From assembly GCA_963717075.1 (NCBI GenBank), contig CAVQVI010000002.1, positions 62,001 to 126,000 on the forward strand: DNA of 64,000 bases, read 5' to 3'. Shown piece after piece: positions 8,901-16,703 of this stretch. The translations under genes and the position numbers were made by a program. This DNA comes from JBGOTP01 sp963717075 (GTDB lineage: Bacteria > Acidobacteriota > Vicinamibacteria > Vicinamibacterales > CAVVIG01). Under the pieces are notes generated by a model that was not told where the DNA came from, ran no database searches, and was given only the letters and a program-made list of their open reading frames with translations. The first letter of the stretch is position 1. Each line of letters opens with the position of its first letter.

Positions 8901-9588
8901 GGTCAATGATCCTTTCCCGATACGCAGACCGTCTCGACAGCGCTTTGGCTAATAGCCTCGCGCCCAAGATGTTACACCTGCTCGGCCTCGCCTGCGCGTC
9001 TCGCAAGTGCAGACTCACGGTAGATGAGCCGCACGTCGCTGACGCCGGAGCAGCCGCACGACCAGCCTGGAGTCGACCATTGCCATCGATTTGTTTTCTG
9101 GACACTTACTCGCAGATTCGCTATATGTTTGCCCATGCAAACAACCCTTGAAGGCAATGTCGCCGTCGTCACCGGTGGAAGGGCTCGGCAACGAACTCAT
9201 TGACGGCCCACCGCCGATCGATGGCGTCCGTCGGATTCGCCGTCGACAGCGCCTCGGCGGGCTCCCCAATTATTACAGTCGCGCAGCCTGATGAGACCCG
9301 AGGATCGATTCGACGGCTCGCTCAACGACGGGACATTACGGGCCCATCAACTGCCGAGGCGATTACCGTGCTACGGTGGAACCCCCGGTCGTTAAGACGG
9401 TCCGCCAGATAGTTCGCACGCATTCTATACGTGCATGGTAGCGGCCTTCTTGCCGCAGTAATACCTCAGGCACAGATACTTCCGAAACCTCGATCGAGTT
9501 ATTGGACATTACGGGAACTCGCACGCAAAGACTCCAGAATGTCCGTGCAAATAGCACGGAACATTACGGGCCTTGACCAAACGTGAAT
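8901..9588. other. Decayed intergenic region with an SDR-start relic and repeated ACATTACGGG
   Basis: No intact gene. At 9135 a reading frame starts MQTTLEGNVAVVTGGR, the beginning of an SDR, and then fails within 20 residues, so it is a truncated relic. The ten-base word ACATTACGGG occurs at 9333, 9506 and 9561 in the same orientation, and a related ACATTACGCC directly abuts the IS element near 18101. These look like remains of transposon ends. Confidence 0.4.
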
Positions 9589-9609
9589 TGTCATACAAAA
9601 TGTCATACA
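9589..9609 (+). promoter_or_regulatory. Direct repeat upstream of antitoxin gene, candidate operator
   Basis: TGTCATACA occurs twice, at 9589-9597 and 9601-9609, a 12-base period, immediately before and touching the antitoxin ATG at 9609. Phd/YefM antitoxins commonly repress their own operon through repeats at the start site. That this pair is such an operator is inferred. Confidence 0.4.
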
Positions 9610-9860
9610 TGAGAAAGGCCACCATCTCGATACGCGAGCTCCAGCAGAACCTCAAACGCGTCATGGCGCGAGTCGAGCGCGGCCAGGTGATCGAGGTCAC
9701 ACGGCGACGCCGGCCGATCGCGCGGCTGGCTCCGTTGCGGTCTGCGGGTCCCCTGTCTCCATGGCCCGATCTCGACGAGCGTGCCCACGCGGTTTTTGGT
9801 GACCGTGTCGTGAAGCCAGGCCCCTCGGCGATCGTCATTGAGAATCGTGGCGATTGGTGA
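9609..9860 (+). CDS. Type II antitoxin, Phd/YefM family
   Basis: An 83-residue protein with the Phd/YefM fold: ATISIRELQQNLKRVMARVERGQVIEVTRRRRPIARLAP at residues 4-42, then a divergent, probably disordered toxin-binding tail. The start is the ATG at 9609 (another ATG is at 9600). Its TGA overlaps the GTG of the PIN gene, the usual coupling of antitoxin and toxin. It should neutralise the PIN ribonuclease and repress the operon. Confidence 0.8.
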   Translation: MRKATISIRELQQNLKRVMARVERGQVIEVTRRRRPIARLAPLRSAGPLSPWPDLDERAHAVFGDRVVKPGPSAIVIENRGDW

Positions 9861-10318
9861 TCACGTACGTCGACTCGAGCGTGCTCGTGGCAGTCTACGT
9901 GCCCGAGGGCTTCTCGAAGTCAGCCCGCCAGGTGGTGCGAGCAGTACGGCAGATACCCTTCACTCAACTTCACGAACTCGAGGTTCGCAACGCGTTTGAG
10001 CTGTTGGTGGGGCGCAACCTCATCACGAGGGAAGAGTGTCAAGCGATTCAGGCGCAGTTGGATGGCGACCTCGACAGCCAGCGGCTTGTGCGAGTGCCGC
10101 TGGATCTGGATGAGGTCTTCACGAGTGCAAGTGACCTCTCACGAACCTACACGGCCAGGTATCTCACTCGGAGCTTGGATTTGTTGCACGTGGCGGCGGC
10201 TCAGACGATCAGGTGTGCGACGTTTGTGTCGGCCGACGACCGTCAGCTTGCAGCCGCGAAAGCCACCGGCTGCAAGGTCGTGGATGTCAAGCATCGCGCT
10301 CGACGTGAGAAGTCGTGA
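9857..10318 (+). CDS. PIN-domain toxin, VapC-type ribonuclease
   Basis: A PIN domain of 153 residues. The acidic active-site residues are visible: YVDSSVLV (first Asp), the glutamate in HELEVRNAFEL, RSLDLLHVAAA (DxxH) and FVSADDRQLAAAK (last Asp). Such toxins cut tRNA or rRNA. A GTG at 9857, overlapping the antitoxin stop, is the probable start; a TTG at 9854 is the alternative. It forms a two-gene module with the preceding antitoxin. Confidence 0.82.
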   Translation: MITYVDSSVLVAVYVPEGFSKSARQVVRAVRQIPFTQLHELEVRNAFELLVGRNLITREECQAIQAQLDGDLDSQRLVRVPLDLDEVFTSASDLSRTYTARYLTRSLDLLHVAAAQTIRCATFVSADDRQLAAAKATGCKVVDVKHRARREKS

Positions 10319-10485
10319 TGGGATGTTGCCCTTTTCTTGCCCTTTCGGTGCACCAAACAGCGGCAAATGGCAGCAAACGCAGGCACGAGGCGAAGGTCGA
10401 AGATCGGCGAGTTCACCCGAGTGATGGCGCGTGATCCGGCAATGTCCAGCACACGGCGGCAAGGAGGGCGGCTAAGGCGGTTTTT

Positions 10486-10535
10486 TCCGCCCGTTAACCG
10501 GAGGGTTGCTGGTTCGAATCCAGCCTGAGGAGCCA
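10486..10535 (+). tRNA. 3' fragment of tRNA-Asn(GTT), candidate attachment-site scar
   Basis: The sequence from the anticodon loop (CCGTTAA at 10491-10497) through the T-arm GGTTCGAATCC to the acceptor end CTGAGGAGCCA matches the 3' half of bacterial tRNA-Asn, including an encoded CCA. The 5' half (acceptor strand, D-arm) is absent; instead a T6 run and GC-rich DNA precede it. Tyrosine recombinases integrate into tRNA 3' ends and leave such partial copies. Two recombinase relics lie 3-5 kb upstream. It is not a functional tRNA. Confidence 0.65.
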
Positions 10536-10744
10536 GTTCGGATCCCAGTCATCACCATGAGTCCACAGGACCCGCCGCTGCATGCGCCCTGCAAGGCCCC
10601 GCATTCCTCGTAAGAGCAGCCGCGAAATTGGAATGGCAAGGACTGCCGGTGTCGCCAGTGGCCGATTAGCAACCATCAGGTTGCCTAACAACGTCGTCCC
10701 AAGACCAGACTTCAGCGGCGATTTCCATCCGGCGAGTCGCGAGA

Positions 10745-11275
<531 letters not shown>

Positions 11276-11314
11276 ACCACTTCCTTTCCTCACGCGGCAC
11301 ATCCGCGCGGTTCT

Positions 11315-11331
11315 GATTGCGTTATGCAATC
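11315..11331. promoter_or_regulatory. Inverted repeat GATTGC-N5-GCAATC between DHFR-like and HxlR genes
   Basis: A perfect six-base inverted repeat with a five-base spacer lies in the divergent promoter region. HxlR proteins bind short dyads here and often control the divergent gene, so it is a candidate operator for both promoters. A second partial site, ATCGCAATTGG, lies at 11362-11372. Confidence 0.5.
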
Positions 11332-11384
11332 GGTTGTAAGCTAGATCGACTGATTTCATATCGCAATTGGTTTTTGGAGTGCGC

Positions 11385-11876
11385 ATGAACGCCCCACGCT
11401 CGGGCTGCCCGATCAATCTGACTCTCGAGGCGCTGGGGGATCGCTGGAGCCTGATCGTCATCCGCGACCTGATGTTCGGCAACCGCCGTCACTTCCGCGA
11501 GTTGCTGACCCGGTCGGAGGAGCGGATAGCCTCGAACATTCTGGCCGACCGGCTGACGCGCCTGGAGAAAGCCGGATTGGTATCCCGTCGCGACGATCCC
11601 AGCCACAAGCAGAAGGTCATTTACAGCCTGACCGACGCATCCATCGCTCTGGTGCCCTTGCTGGCCCACATGGGCGGTTGGGGCCTGCGTCACACACCCG
11701 CCTCGAAAGAGCTCTCCGTACGCGCGAAAATCCTTGAGGACGGAGGCCCGAAGCTGTGGTCCGAGTTCATGGAGGAACTGCGGCACCTCCATCTGGAGGC
11801 GCCGGCGCCCAGGGGGTCGGTCTTCTCCAGGCTGCAGTCGGCCTACGAAGCCGCCATTGCTAAGCCGCTGGTCTGA
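11385..11876 (+). CDS. HxlR family transcriptional regulator
   Basis: A winged-helix regulator of 163 residues with the HxlR core: CPINLTLEALGDRWSLIVIRDL at residues 7-28 with the conserved N-terminal cysteine, FRELLTRSEERIASNILADRL as the recognition region, and RLEKAGLVSRRDDP as the wing. HxlR proteins often sense aldehydes, quinones or redox state through the cysteine. It is transcribed away from a DHFR-family reductase. The ATG at 11385 is preferred; an in-frame start at 11367 exists. Confidence 0.88.
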   Translation: MNAPRSGCPINLTLEALGDRWSLIVIRDLMFGNRRHFRELLTRSEERIASNILADRLTRLEKAGLVSRRDDPSHKQKVIYSLTDASIALVPLLAHMGGWGLRHTPASKELSVRAKILEDGGPKLWSEFMEELRHLHLEAPAPRGSVFSRLQSAYEAAIAKPLV

Positions 11877-12059
11877 GCGAAACGGCAGGCACTTGTGTCG
11901 CTCAAGCTGTCCGACGGAAAAGTCCTAAACGGGCTTCGCTCTGACTAGCGAGGGACACCCCGACCTCCCGACACACTCATCGCGACGTGAACGGACGGCG
12001 GCTTCTGAGACCGGGCGACAGACTCGCTAGACGGCTAAACATCTAAAATGAGCCGCAAA

Positions 12060-12312
12060 GCCGTCATCGCCTGACGCGGTCGGAGCATTTTTCCGCAATG
12101 GGTCGCCGCCAACGCGCTGGCGCACTCCCGACGGCTCCCGCGTATACACGGCAGCGCGGCAAATGCGTGATCGCGATCGCGAATCAGGTACCGTGGCCGG
12201 AGTCTTCCGGAAAGGCCTCGCGAAGTTGCTGGGCGGTCCAGGCGGCCGTCGGATGCGACGTGACGCCGATATGGACCACGCGGCGGCGCTGATGGGCGAG
12301 GATGAAGCCAGC
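12060..12312 (-). pseudogene. Decayed rve-type integrase/transposase core
   Basis: Read in two frames, the minus strand gives HQRRRVVHIGVTSHPTAAW, then TAQQLREAFPEDSG, then PRYLIRDRDHAFA. This is the central DDE domain of a widespread acidobacterial IS integrase. A frame break lies near 12190 and both ends are missing. It sits six bases from the end of the adjacent PIN toxin gene. Confidence 0.6.
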
Positions 12313-12317
12313 AGCCG

Positions 12318-12746
12318 TCAGGCTTCGAAGGCCTGGACAAGCTGTATGTGGGCGGCCGTCATGGGGAGTGCGGTCACAGCCGCCTCGAGTCGATCGTCGG
12401 CGGTGATCATGCGGGTCTTGAGTCGGATGGCGAGCGCGAGGTACAGCGAATCGTAGACGGTCCGGCCCGTGGCGTTCGCGAGCTCGTGCGCGTCCACGGC
12501 CAGGCCACGGCACGGAACCGTCTGCACGGCAATGCGGCCGATATCGCCGACGAGTTGACGGCCGTGTTCGGCGGTTAACTCACCGCGTCGAATCTTCTTC
12601 CAAATCGTGTTGGCGGTCTCCGCAAAGAGAAGGTCCGGGGCGAAGTACTCGTGCGGGAGCGTGAGTAGGCGACGCGCGGCGTCACTGTGAATCTCTGGAA
12701 CGAACCACTTCACCACGACGCTGGCGTCGACGATGAACGCGCTCAC
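12318..12746 (-). CDS. PIN-domain toxin (VapC/FitB-type)
   Basis: A PIN domain of 142 residues. It starts SAFIVDASVVVKWFVPE (first Asp). The second acidic site is in DLLFAETANTIWK, then YDSLYLALAI, and the last Asp is in MITADDRLEAAV. It is a predicted Mg-dependent ribonuclease toxin. The GTG at 12746 overlaps the stop of the RHH antitoxin by four bases, which decides the start. The operon probably begins at the palindrome near 13005. Confidence 0.85.
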   Translation of the reverse strand: MSAFIVDASVVVKWFVPEIHSDAARRLLTLPHEYFAPDLLFAETANTIWKKIRRGELTAEHGRQLVGDIGRIAVQTVPCRGLAVDAHELANATGRTVYDSLYLALAIRLKTRMITADDRLEAAVTALPMTAAHIQLVQAFEA

Positions 12747-12976
12747 CTGCTGTCCCGGTCCTCGCGAATCAGGGCGGCGCTGTCGGTATGCGACGACGTC
12801 CTCAGGCGCTTCAGCCATTGAGCGGAGACGCGCCGCGTTTCGGCAAGGCTCCGGACGCCCGCATTCTCAAGGACTGCGTGGATCTCAGCTTGAAGAGACC
12901 GCCCGTGTGCCTTGGCGGCGGCCTTGAGTTGTTTCAAGACGCCATTGTCTAGATCTCGAACGAGCACGTTGGCCAT
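12743..12976 (-). CDS. Ribbon-helix-helix antitoxin (FitA/VapB-like)
   Basis: 77 residues beginning MANVLVRDLDNGVLKQLK followed by AAAKAHGRSLQAEIHAVLE, a ribbon-helix-helix DNA-binding domain of FitA type. The C-terminal part probably wraps the toxin. The ATG at 12976 is preferred over an upstream in-frame start at 12994. A perfect 8+3+8 palindrome lies 20 bases upstream and is the likely autorepression site. Confidence 0.85.
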   Translation of the reverse strand: MANVLVRDLDNGVLKQLKAAAKAHGRSLQAEIHAVLENAGVRSLAETRRVSAQWLKRLRTSSHTDSAALIREDRDSR

Positions 12977-12995
12977 GTTACTGCTCCTCTCCACA

Positions 12996-13014
12996 TGGTA
13001 TCATAGTGATACCA
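12996..13014. promoter_or_regulatory. Palindromic operator of the RHH-PIN module
   Basis: TGGTATCATAGTGATACCA is a perfect palindrome of two eight-base arms around TAG, lying 20 bases upstream of the RHH antitoxin start. RHH antitoxins bind such dyads with their toxin to repress their own promoter. The position and symmetry make it a strong candidate operator. Confidence 0.65.
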
Positions 13015-13394
13015 GGTCAGATGGAGTTCCAGTGGACCCAGCATCCGACTCTGAATGGAATATTGGGAATCACAGTCTGAAACTCGGCCGACGACTGTCT
13101 TGGTGAATTCGCGCGAAACGACACTGCAACTTGACGTCAGATCGTGCCTGACGATCTCCTACTTGATGTCTGGTTCCCGTCCGCGGTGAGCTGAAATCGC
13201 TCCGCCGGCGTGGAGACAGGCCGGAGCGATCGGCGACCTCAAGGTTCAGCGATCGCTCCGGCCGGCAGCGGCGGCTCGATGAGTCTGGCCCGTACTGTCC
13301 CACAGCTCGGCCGAAGCGCCGGTTGTCGCGTCGTGTCGTAGACTCGCGCGGTGTCGATGCGTCGGCTCTCAACCGGTGCTCGTCGTTCTTACTG
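13015..13394. other. Intergenic stretch without a supported gene
   Basis: No coding pattern could be supported on either strand. It holds a GC-rich segment (about 13196-13275) in which GGAGCGATCG and related words recur on both strands, giving loose inverted repeats. It ends at the integrase relic that begins near 13395. Confidence 0.35.
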
Positions 13395-13576
13395 GCTGAT
13401 TGGATCGCCGGGAGCGGCAGGCGCTCGCGTACCTGCTAGAGGAGAATCGCGTCCTGCGCAGCTGGGTAGCAGCGGTTCCAGTTCACTGACGCCGACCGGC
13501 GTCGCCTCGCGATCCGAGGGTATCGGCTGGGACGCCAGGTCCTGCGTCAGATGGCGACCATCGTGACACCAGACAC
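13395..13576 (+). pseudogene. N-terminal relic of an rve-type integrase
   Basis: The frame reads RERQALAYLLEENRVLRSWV, then, after a break, DADRRRLAIRGYRLGRQVLRQ and MATIVTPDTI, where it joins unrelated DNA. This is the N-terminal helix-turn-helix region of the same IS integrase whose other pieces occur near 12.2, 16.2, 18.0, 22.2 and 24.9 kb. The catalytic core is missing. Confidence 0.6.
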
Positions 13577-13656
13577 GATCCCAAATCGGGCAAAGATCCC
13601 TGCGCTGACGGAGTTATTGCAGGATACGACGGGGCAGAGACAGGCCCGGCACGACG

Positions 13657-13672
13657 GGTCTTATTGCAGACC
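13657..13672. promoter_or_regulatory. Inverted repeat GGTCT-TATTGC-AGACC, candidate operator (copy A)
   Basis: A five-base inverted repeat with a six-base spacer, 22 bases upstream of the Phd-like antitoxin start. It is kept in copy B. Conservation in both copies and its position favour autoregulation, though the arms are short. Confidence 0.4.
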
Positions 13673-13694
13673 AGAATCTGATACGATACAGGCC

Positions 13695-13937
13695 ATGAAG
13701 ATGGTCTCAATTCAAAGCCTGAAAGCGCGACTGTCAGCAGTGGTCGCCGAGGCGGAATCCGGAGAGACGGTCATCATTACCCGCCACAACGTGCCAGTGG
13801 CCCAATTGAGCCCCGCTCGGACGCAGTCAGTCCATCGCGGCAAGAACGCGGGGAGCGGCCGCATTAGAGCAGCGCTGAAGCGCGGGACAAAGGGCCGATA
13901 CTTGGAAATCCTTTTGGAGGACAGGGGCAACCGTTGA
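13695..13937 (+). CDS. Type II antitoxin, Phd/YefM family (copy A)
   Basis: 80 residues: MKMVSIQSLKARLSAVVAEA, then ESGETVIITRHNVPVAQLSP, the Phd/YefM core, followed by a basic tail with KRGTKGRYLEILLEDRGNR. The stop overlaps the toxin start by four bases. It differs from copy B (29454-29696) at only three residues (Ala/Thr, Val/Ala and Ala/Val, copy A first). Confidence 0.85.
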   Translation: MKMVSIQSLKARLSAVVAEAESGETVIITRHNVPVAQLSPARTQSVHRGKNAGSGRIRAALKRGTKGRYLEILLEDRGNR

Positions 13938-14377
13938 GCGGTCACCCTGGAGAGGCCCAGAGCCACCGTCGGTTGTATCTCGATACGTCCGCCTATCTCT
14001 GTATCCTGCTCGCCGAAGAAGGGTCGGAGGGCCTCTCCAGGGAAACCGACGGGGCGGAGTTGTTGTCAAGCGTCATTCTGATCCTCGAGGCCAGACGAAA
14101 TCTGATCCGGTTGGCGAGGGAAGGCGCGCTCAAGCCGGAACAGTACAAGACCTGCATCGAGCGTGTGGAACAGGATGCGAGTCTCTTTGTGTTACGAGAT
14201 CTGACGTTGGATCTTTGCCAATCCAACCTCATGCCTGCCGTCACGACGCCACGATCGCTCGACCTTGTCCATCTGCGGTCGGCGCTCTGGTTTCATGCCG
14301 GCGAACGGATCGAGCGTTTTGTCACTAGAGACGGGCCGCAGGAACAGGCCGCCAGGGAACTGGGTCTGCCGGTGTGA
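13934..14377 (+). CDS. PIN-domain toxin (copy A)
   Basis: 147 residues starting at a TTG that overlaps the antitoxin stop. PIN features: RRLYLDTSAYLCILLAEE (first Asp), SSVILILEARRNLIRLA (Glu), and PRSLDLVHLRSALWF (DxxH). The usual final Asp near the C-terminus appears as RFVTRDGPQEQAARELGL. It is predicted to be an RNA-cleaving toxin. It differs by only a few residues from copy B at 29693-30136. Confidence 0.82.
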   Translation: MSGHPGEAQSHRRLYLDTSAYLCILLAEEGSEGLSRETDGAELLSSVILILEARRNLIRLAREGALKPEQYKTCIERVEQDASLFVLRDLTLDLCQSNLMPAVTTPRSLDLVHLRSALWFHAGERIERFVTRDGPQEQAARELGLPV

Positions 14378-14440
14378 ACCAGCCGGCGTGGTCTGCGGTG
14401 GTGATCCGCCAGCACTCGTTCCCGCCGAGAATTCGACGTG

Positions 14441-14819
14441 CAATCGTTCTACGCGGCTGATGCGAACTGGGACAGTGACCAATCAGTGAACAACTTACTC
14501 CGGAACACCAGGGAACACCGTGTCCCTACTGAAAACTCCATTCGTGCCGAGGACGTGATCAGTCGATGGTCGGAAGTGTGCTGCCATCGAACCTCAGAAG
14601 CGCCGCGTAGCTACGTCGTGCGCTGACTCGTCCAGATCCCGACTGGTGGCTCGGGTTGCGAGAGCTGAGGGTCAGCGCCGACCGATCCGCAGATCGCGGA
14701 GCGACACGCGGATGGTCCAGAGCAACGAGACAACGACGGAACGCATCGTCGGACGCTATCCGCGGATGGCGGCAAGGTCAATGTTTTCAAGACGAACGAG
14801 ATTCTTGGTAGGCACAGCG
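14441..14819. other. Intergenic region with a short IS-end-like repeat
   Basis: No gene supported. At 14523-14548 the sequence TCCCTACTGAAAACTCCATT plus GTGCC recurs at 24675-24700 with partly similar flanks for about 80 bases, so both are probably remnants of the same mobile element end. Confidence 0.45.
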
Positions 14820-15845
14820 CTATTTCTTCTGCGGGCCCGATGCCTTCTCGCGTTCCAGCGCGCGCGCTCCAGCCAAGATCCCGACCATTGCATAATTCCC
14901 CTCATGACATGCGGATTCGTAGACCTCATTCTTTCTTCCGTCGCTAAGGGTATAAGGGACTTCGATCGTCCATGGCTTAGTAAACGCCATCGGATCGCTG
15001 ATGGTGACTCGGTACAGGAACTGATCACGGGATGTTCGCGTAAACCGCTCGACGAGATGGAGGTTCTCCTTGGAGCCTTGATAGTTCGTCCTGTCACTGA
15101 AATTCGTCGTATCGACGACGAGTGTGTCGCGATCCCAACGACCACGCGCATCGCCCAGACGCAGCCTGATGAGTGCCGGCAGATGTGGACTTCCATCCAG
15201 CGGAATGGTCCGATACTCACCGCCGTGATGACCATTTTCATAGAATATTGTCACCACGCCTGCCCCCTGAACCACTCGAATAAAGCCTCCTGACGTCGCC
15301 GCGCTTCCGAAGTCCACGGGGATCGTCATGCCCAGACATCGGTCGTTCTGCCGATCCTCAGGGTTGTCCGCGACGCCGGCAGGTCCGGCTTCGGGGTTTA
15401 CGACGCGAACCGGACGTCGTTTCTGCCCTTCAGGCGTTAGCGGAATCTTGCCATCTGGCGGGTCCACGATGAGCGAGGTTCGCTTCGTCCGAACGACCTT
15501 GGTTCCCCGGCCTGTAAATGCGTCGTTGTACGCACCTTCGACGTCAGCCACGGAGCCCCTTTCAGCACGCTTGTTTCTCCCGGGATTGACTGCTTGCTCT
15601 CGCTCTAACGCGGCGACCTCCTCATCGGTCAGGAACTCTCTATCGGCGAACTTTGCCGGGCGTTCGAGTGGCGTCAGGAGGTAGCCGGCGTTCCAGTCGC
15701 CTTGGAGGTCTGGATCCCCCCACGGTGTCCGAGGAGTGCTCCACTCGGTGCGGGGCGCCTGCCCGATAAGCGTCGCCGATACAAGATTCCAAGTCGCAGC
15801 CGAAACAGCGGCGAACAAGCTGGTGAGTACGAGATGTCGCTTCAC
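14820..15845 (-). CDS. Secreted protein of the CHEGNY paralogue family (copy 2)
   Basis: 341 residues with a signal peptide (KRHLVLTSLFAAVSAAT). Blocks match copy 1: WGDPDLQGDWNAGYLLTPLER, FLTDEEVAALERE, RTKRTSLIVDPPDGKIPLTP, NDRCLGMTIPV, GDARGRWDRDTLVVDTTNFS, HLVERFTR, FTKPWTIEVPY and ESACHEGNYAMVGILAGARAL. In the metal-like WEG block copy 2 has WDR, a local difference. The GTG at 15845 has AGGAGG about ten bases upstream and begins the signal peptide; an in-frame ATG at 15908 would add 21 residues without family support. Confidence 0.85.
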   Translation of the reverse strand: MKRHLVLTSLFAAVSAATWNLVSATLIGQAPRTEWSTPRTPWGDPDLQGDWNAGYLLTPLERPAKFADREFLTDEEVAALEREQAVNPGRNKRAERGSVADVEGAYNDAFTGRGTKVVRTKRTSLIVDPPDGKIPLTPEGQKRRPVRVVNPEAGPAGVADNPEDRQNDRCLGMTIPVDFGSAATSGGFIRVVQGAGVVTIFYENGHHGGEYRTIPLDGSPHLPALIRLRLGDARGRWDRDTLVVDTTNFSDRTNYQGSKENLHLVERFTRTSRDQFLYRVTISDPMAFTKPWTIEVPYTLSDGRKNEVYESACHEGNYAMVGILAGARALEREKASGPQKK

Positions 15846-15973
15846 GAGCGTTTCCTCCTGTTTGGCACACATGCCTGAACGCATGGCGCCTCTGAACGTG
15901 TTTGCCACGCAGTACCTCCATCAGAAGGCGGGCCGGGCGCGCCGGTCAGGGGAGACACCGAAGGCTTGGCCCA

Positions 15974-16162
15974 GCCGAGCACGGTGACGTTCACCGTAAT
16001 CACCGAAATCCACGCCGTCGGATCCTCAAACGTCCCTCGGTAGTCGATTGTAGCGGCGTCGATACGCGTGAAGCGTTCGGCCATATGCAAGTTTTCGAAG
16101 GAACCTCTGAAAGGATTCTTGTCGGTGAAGTTGGTCGTGTCAACGACGAGCGTATCGCCCGC
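15974..16162 (-). pseudogene. C-terminal relic of a CHEGNY-family gene
   Basis: The minus strand reads GDTLVVDTTNFTDKNPF, RGSFENLHMAERFTRIDAAT and YRGTFEDPTAWISVITVNV, the middle of the CHEGNY family, and then loses similarity before the CHEGNY motif. It is fused in frame to an integrase relic upstream. It lies directly before copy 2, so there was once a tandem pair. Confidence 0.7.
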
Positions 16163-16312
16163 AGAAAGGTCTGCCACGACGTCGGTCGCTCCGGCACGGG
16201 CGGGATGCCCTGCGCCTTGAGGATCCGAGCAACGCGCCAGTCGGCACCGGTCCTCATCGGTCAGCCGCACGCGGCGTCCGTGCAACTGTGCGCGGAGGAC
16301 CCGCATCATCTC
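16155..16312 (-). pseudogene. Internally deleted rve-type integrase relic
   Basis: MMRVLRAQLHGRRVRLTDED plus RCRLA is the N-terminal region of the IS integrase. It is followed directly, in another frame, by RILKAQGIPPVPERPTSWQT, which normally lies about 100 residues later. The intervening part is deleted. Similar internally shortened copies occur elsewhere in the window. Confidence 0.55.
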
Positions 16313-16510
16313 CTCCAAGACTGTCGAAGGCTGCGGGCGACGTTCTGGGGTCGGCACCTGTGGGGACGTGGCTACTTCGTGTGCAGCAGCGGGAACGTGA
16401 CGGACGAAGCGATTGCCGAATATATCCGGCTGCAAGGTGTCGAGCCCCAGAACGACGACCGCTTCCAAGTCAGCGAGTAGTGAGCCTGCATGTACGACTC
16501 GGCGCGCCCC

Positions 16511-16557
16511 TTCAGTCGACTTCAGTCGACCCAGAATCCCTCGCCTTCAGGCGAGGG
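16511..16557. repeat. Tandem TTCAGTCGAC repeat followed by a perfect hairpin
   Basis: TTCAGTCGAC is repeated back to back at 16511-16530. At 16538-16557 CCCTCGCC-TTCA-GGCGAGGG can form a perfect eight-base-pair hairpin with a four-base loop. There is no T tract, so a classical terminator is not supported; a transposon end or transcript-stabilising hairpin are options. Confidence 0.4.
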
Positions 16558-16703
16558 TCGCTCAATTCCGAACCTTCATGACCGTACGTCAACTCACGCT
16601 GTGAAAAGGCTCTGGGATCGCGGCACAACATGAACTATTGAAAACCTGGGTGGTACTCGCATAGCGTTGAAGGGCGGGTAGGGCAGAAGAGTAGGAATCC
16701 GAC

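Larger units (their letters stand above)
13631..14450 (+). repeat. Toxin-antitoxin duplication, copy A
   Basis: An approximately 820-base block, from GGGGCAGAGACAGGCC to CAATCGTTCT, recurs almost unchanged at 29392-30209. It contains a promoter region, a Phd antitoxin and a PIN toxin. Flanks of the two copies are unrelated, so the module moved as a unit. No terminal inverted repeats or transposase are visible. Confidence 0.85.

Noticed and set aside
9333..9570. The three ACATTACGGG words as a CRISPR-like array
   Set aside because: Spacings (173 and 55 bases) are irregular and the repeat is too short; no cas genes are present.
16538..16557. The perfect hairpin as an intrinsic terminator
   Set aside because: There is no T tract on either side and no gene ends directly upstream in either direction.
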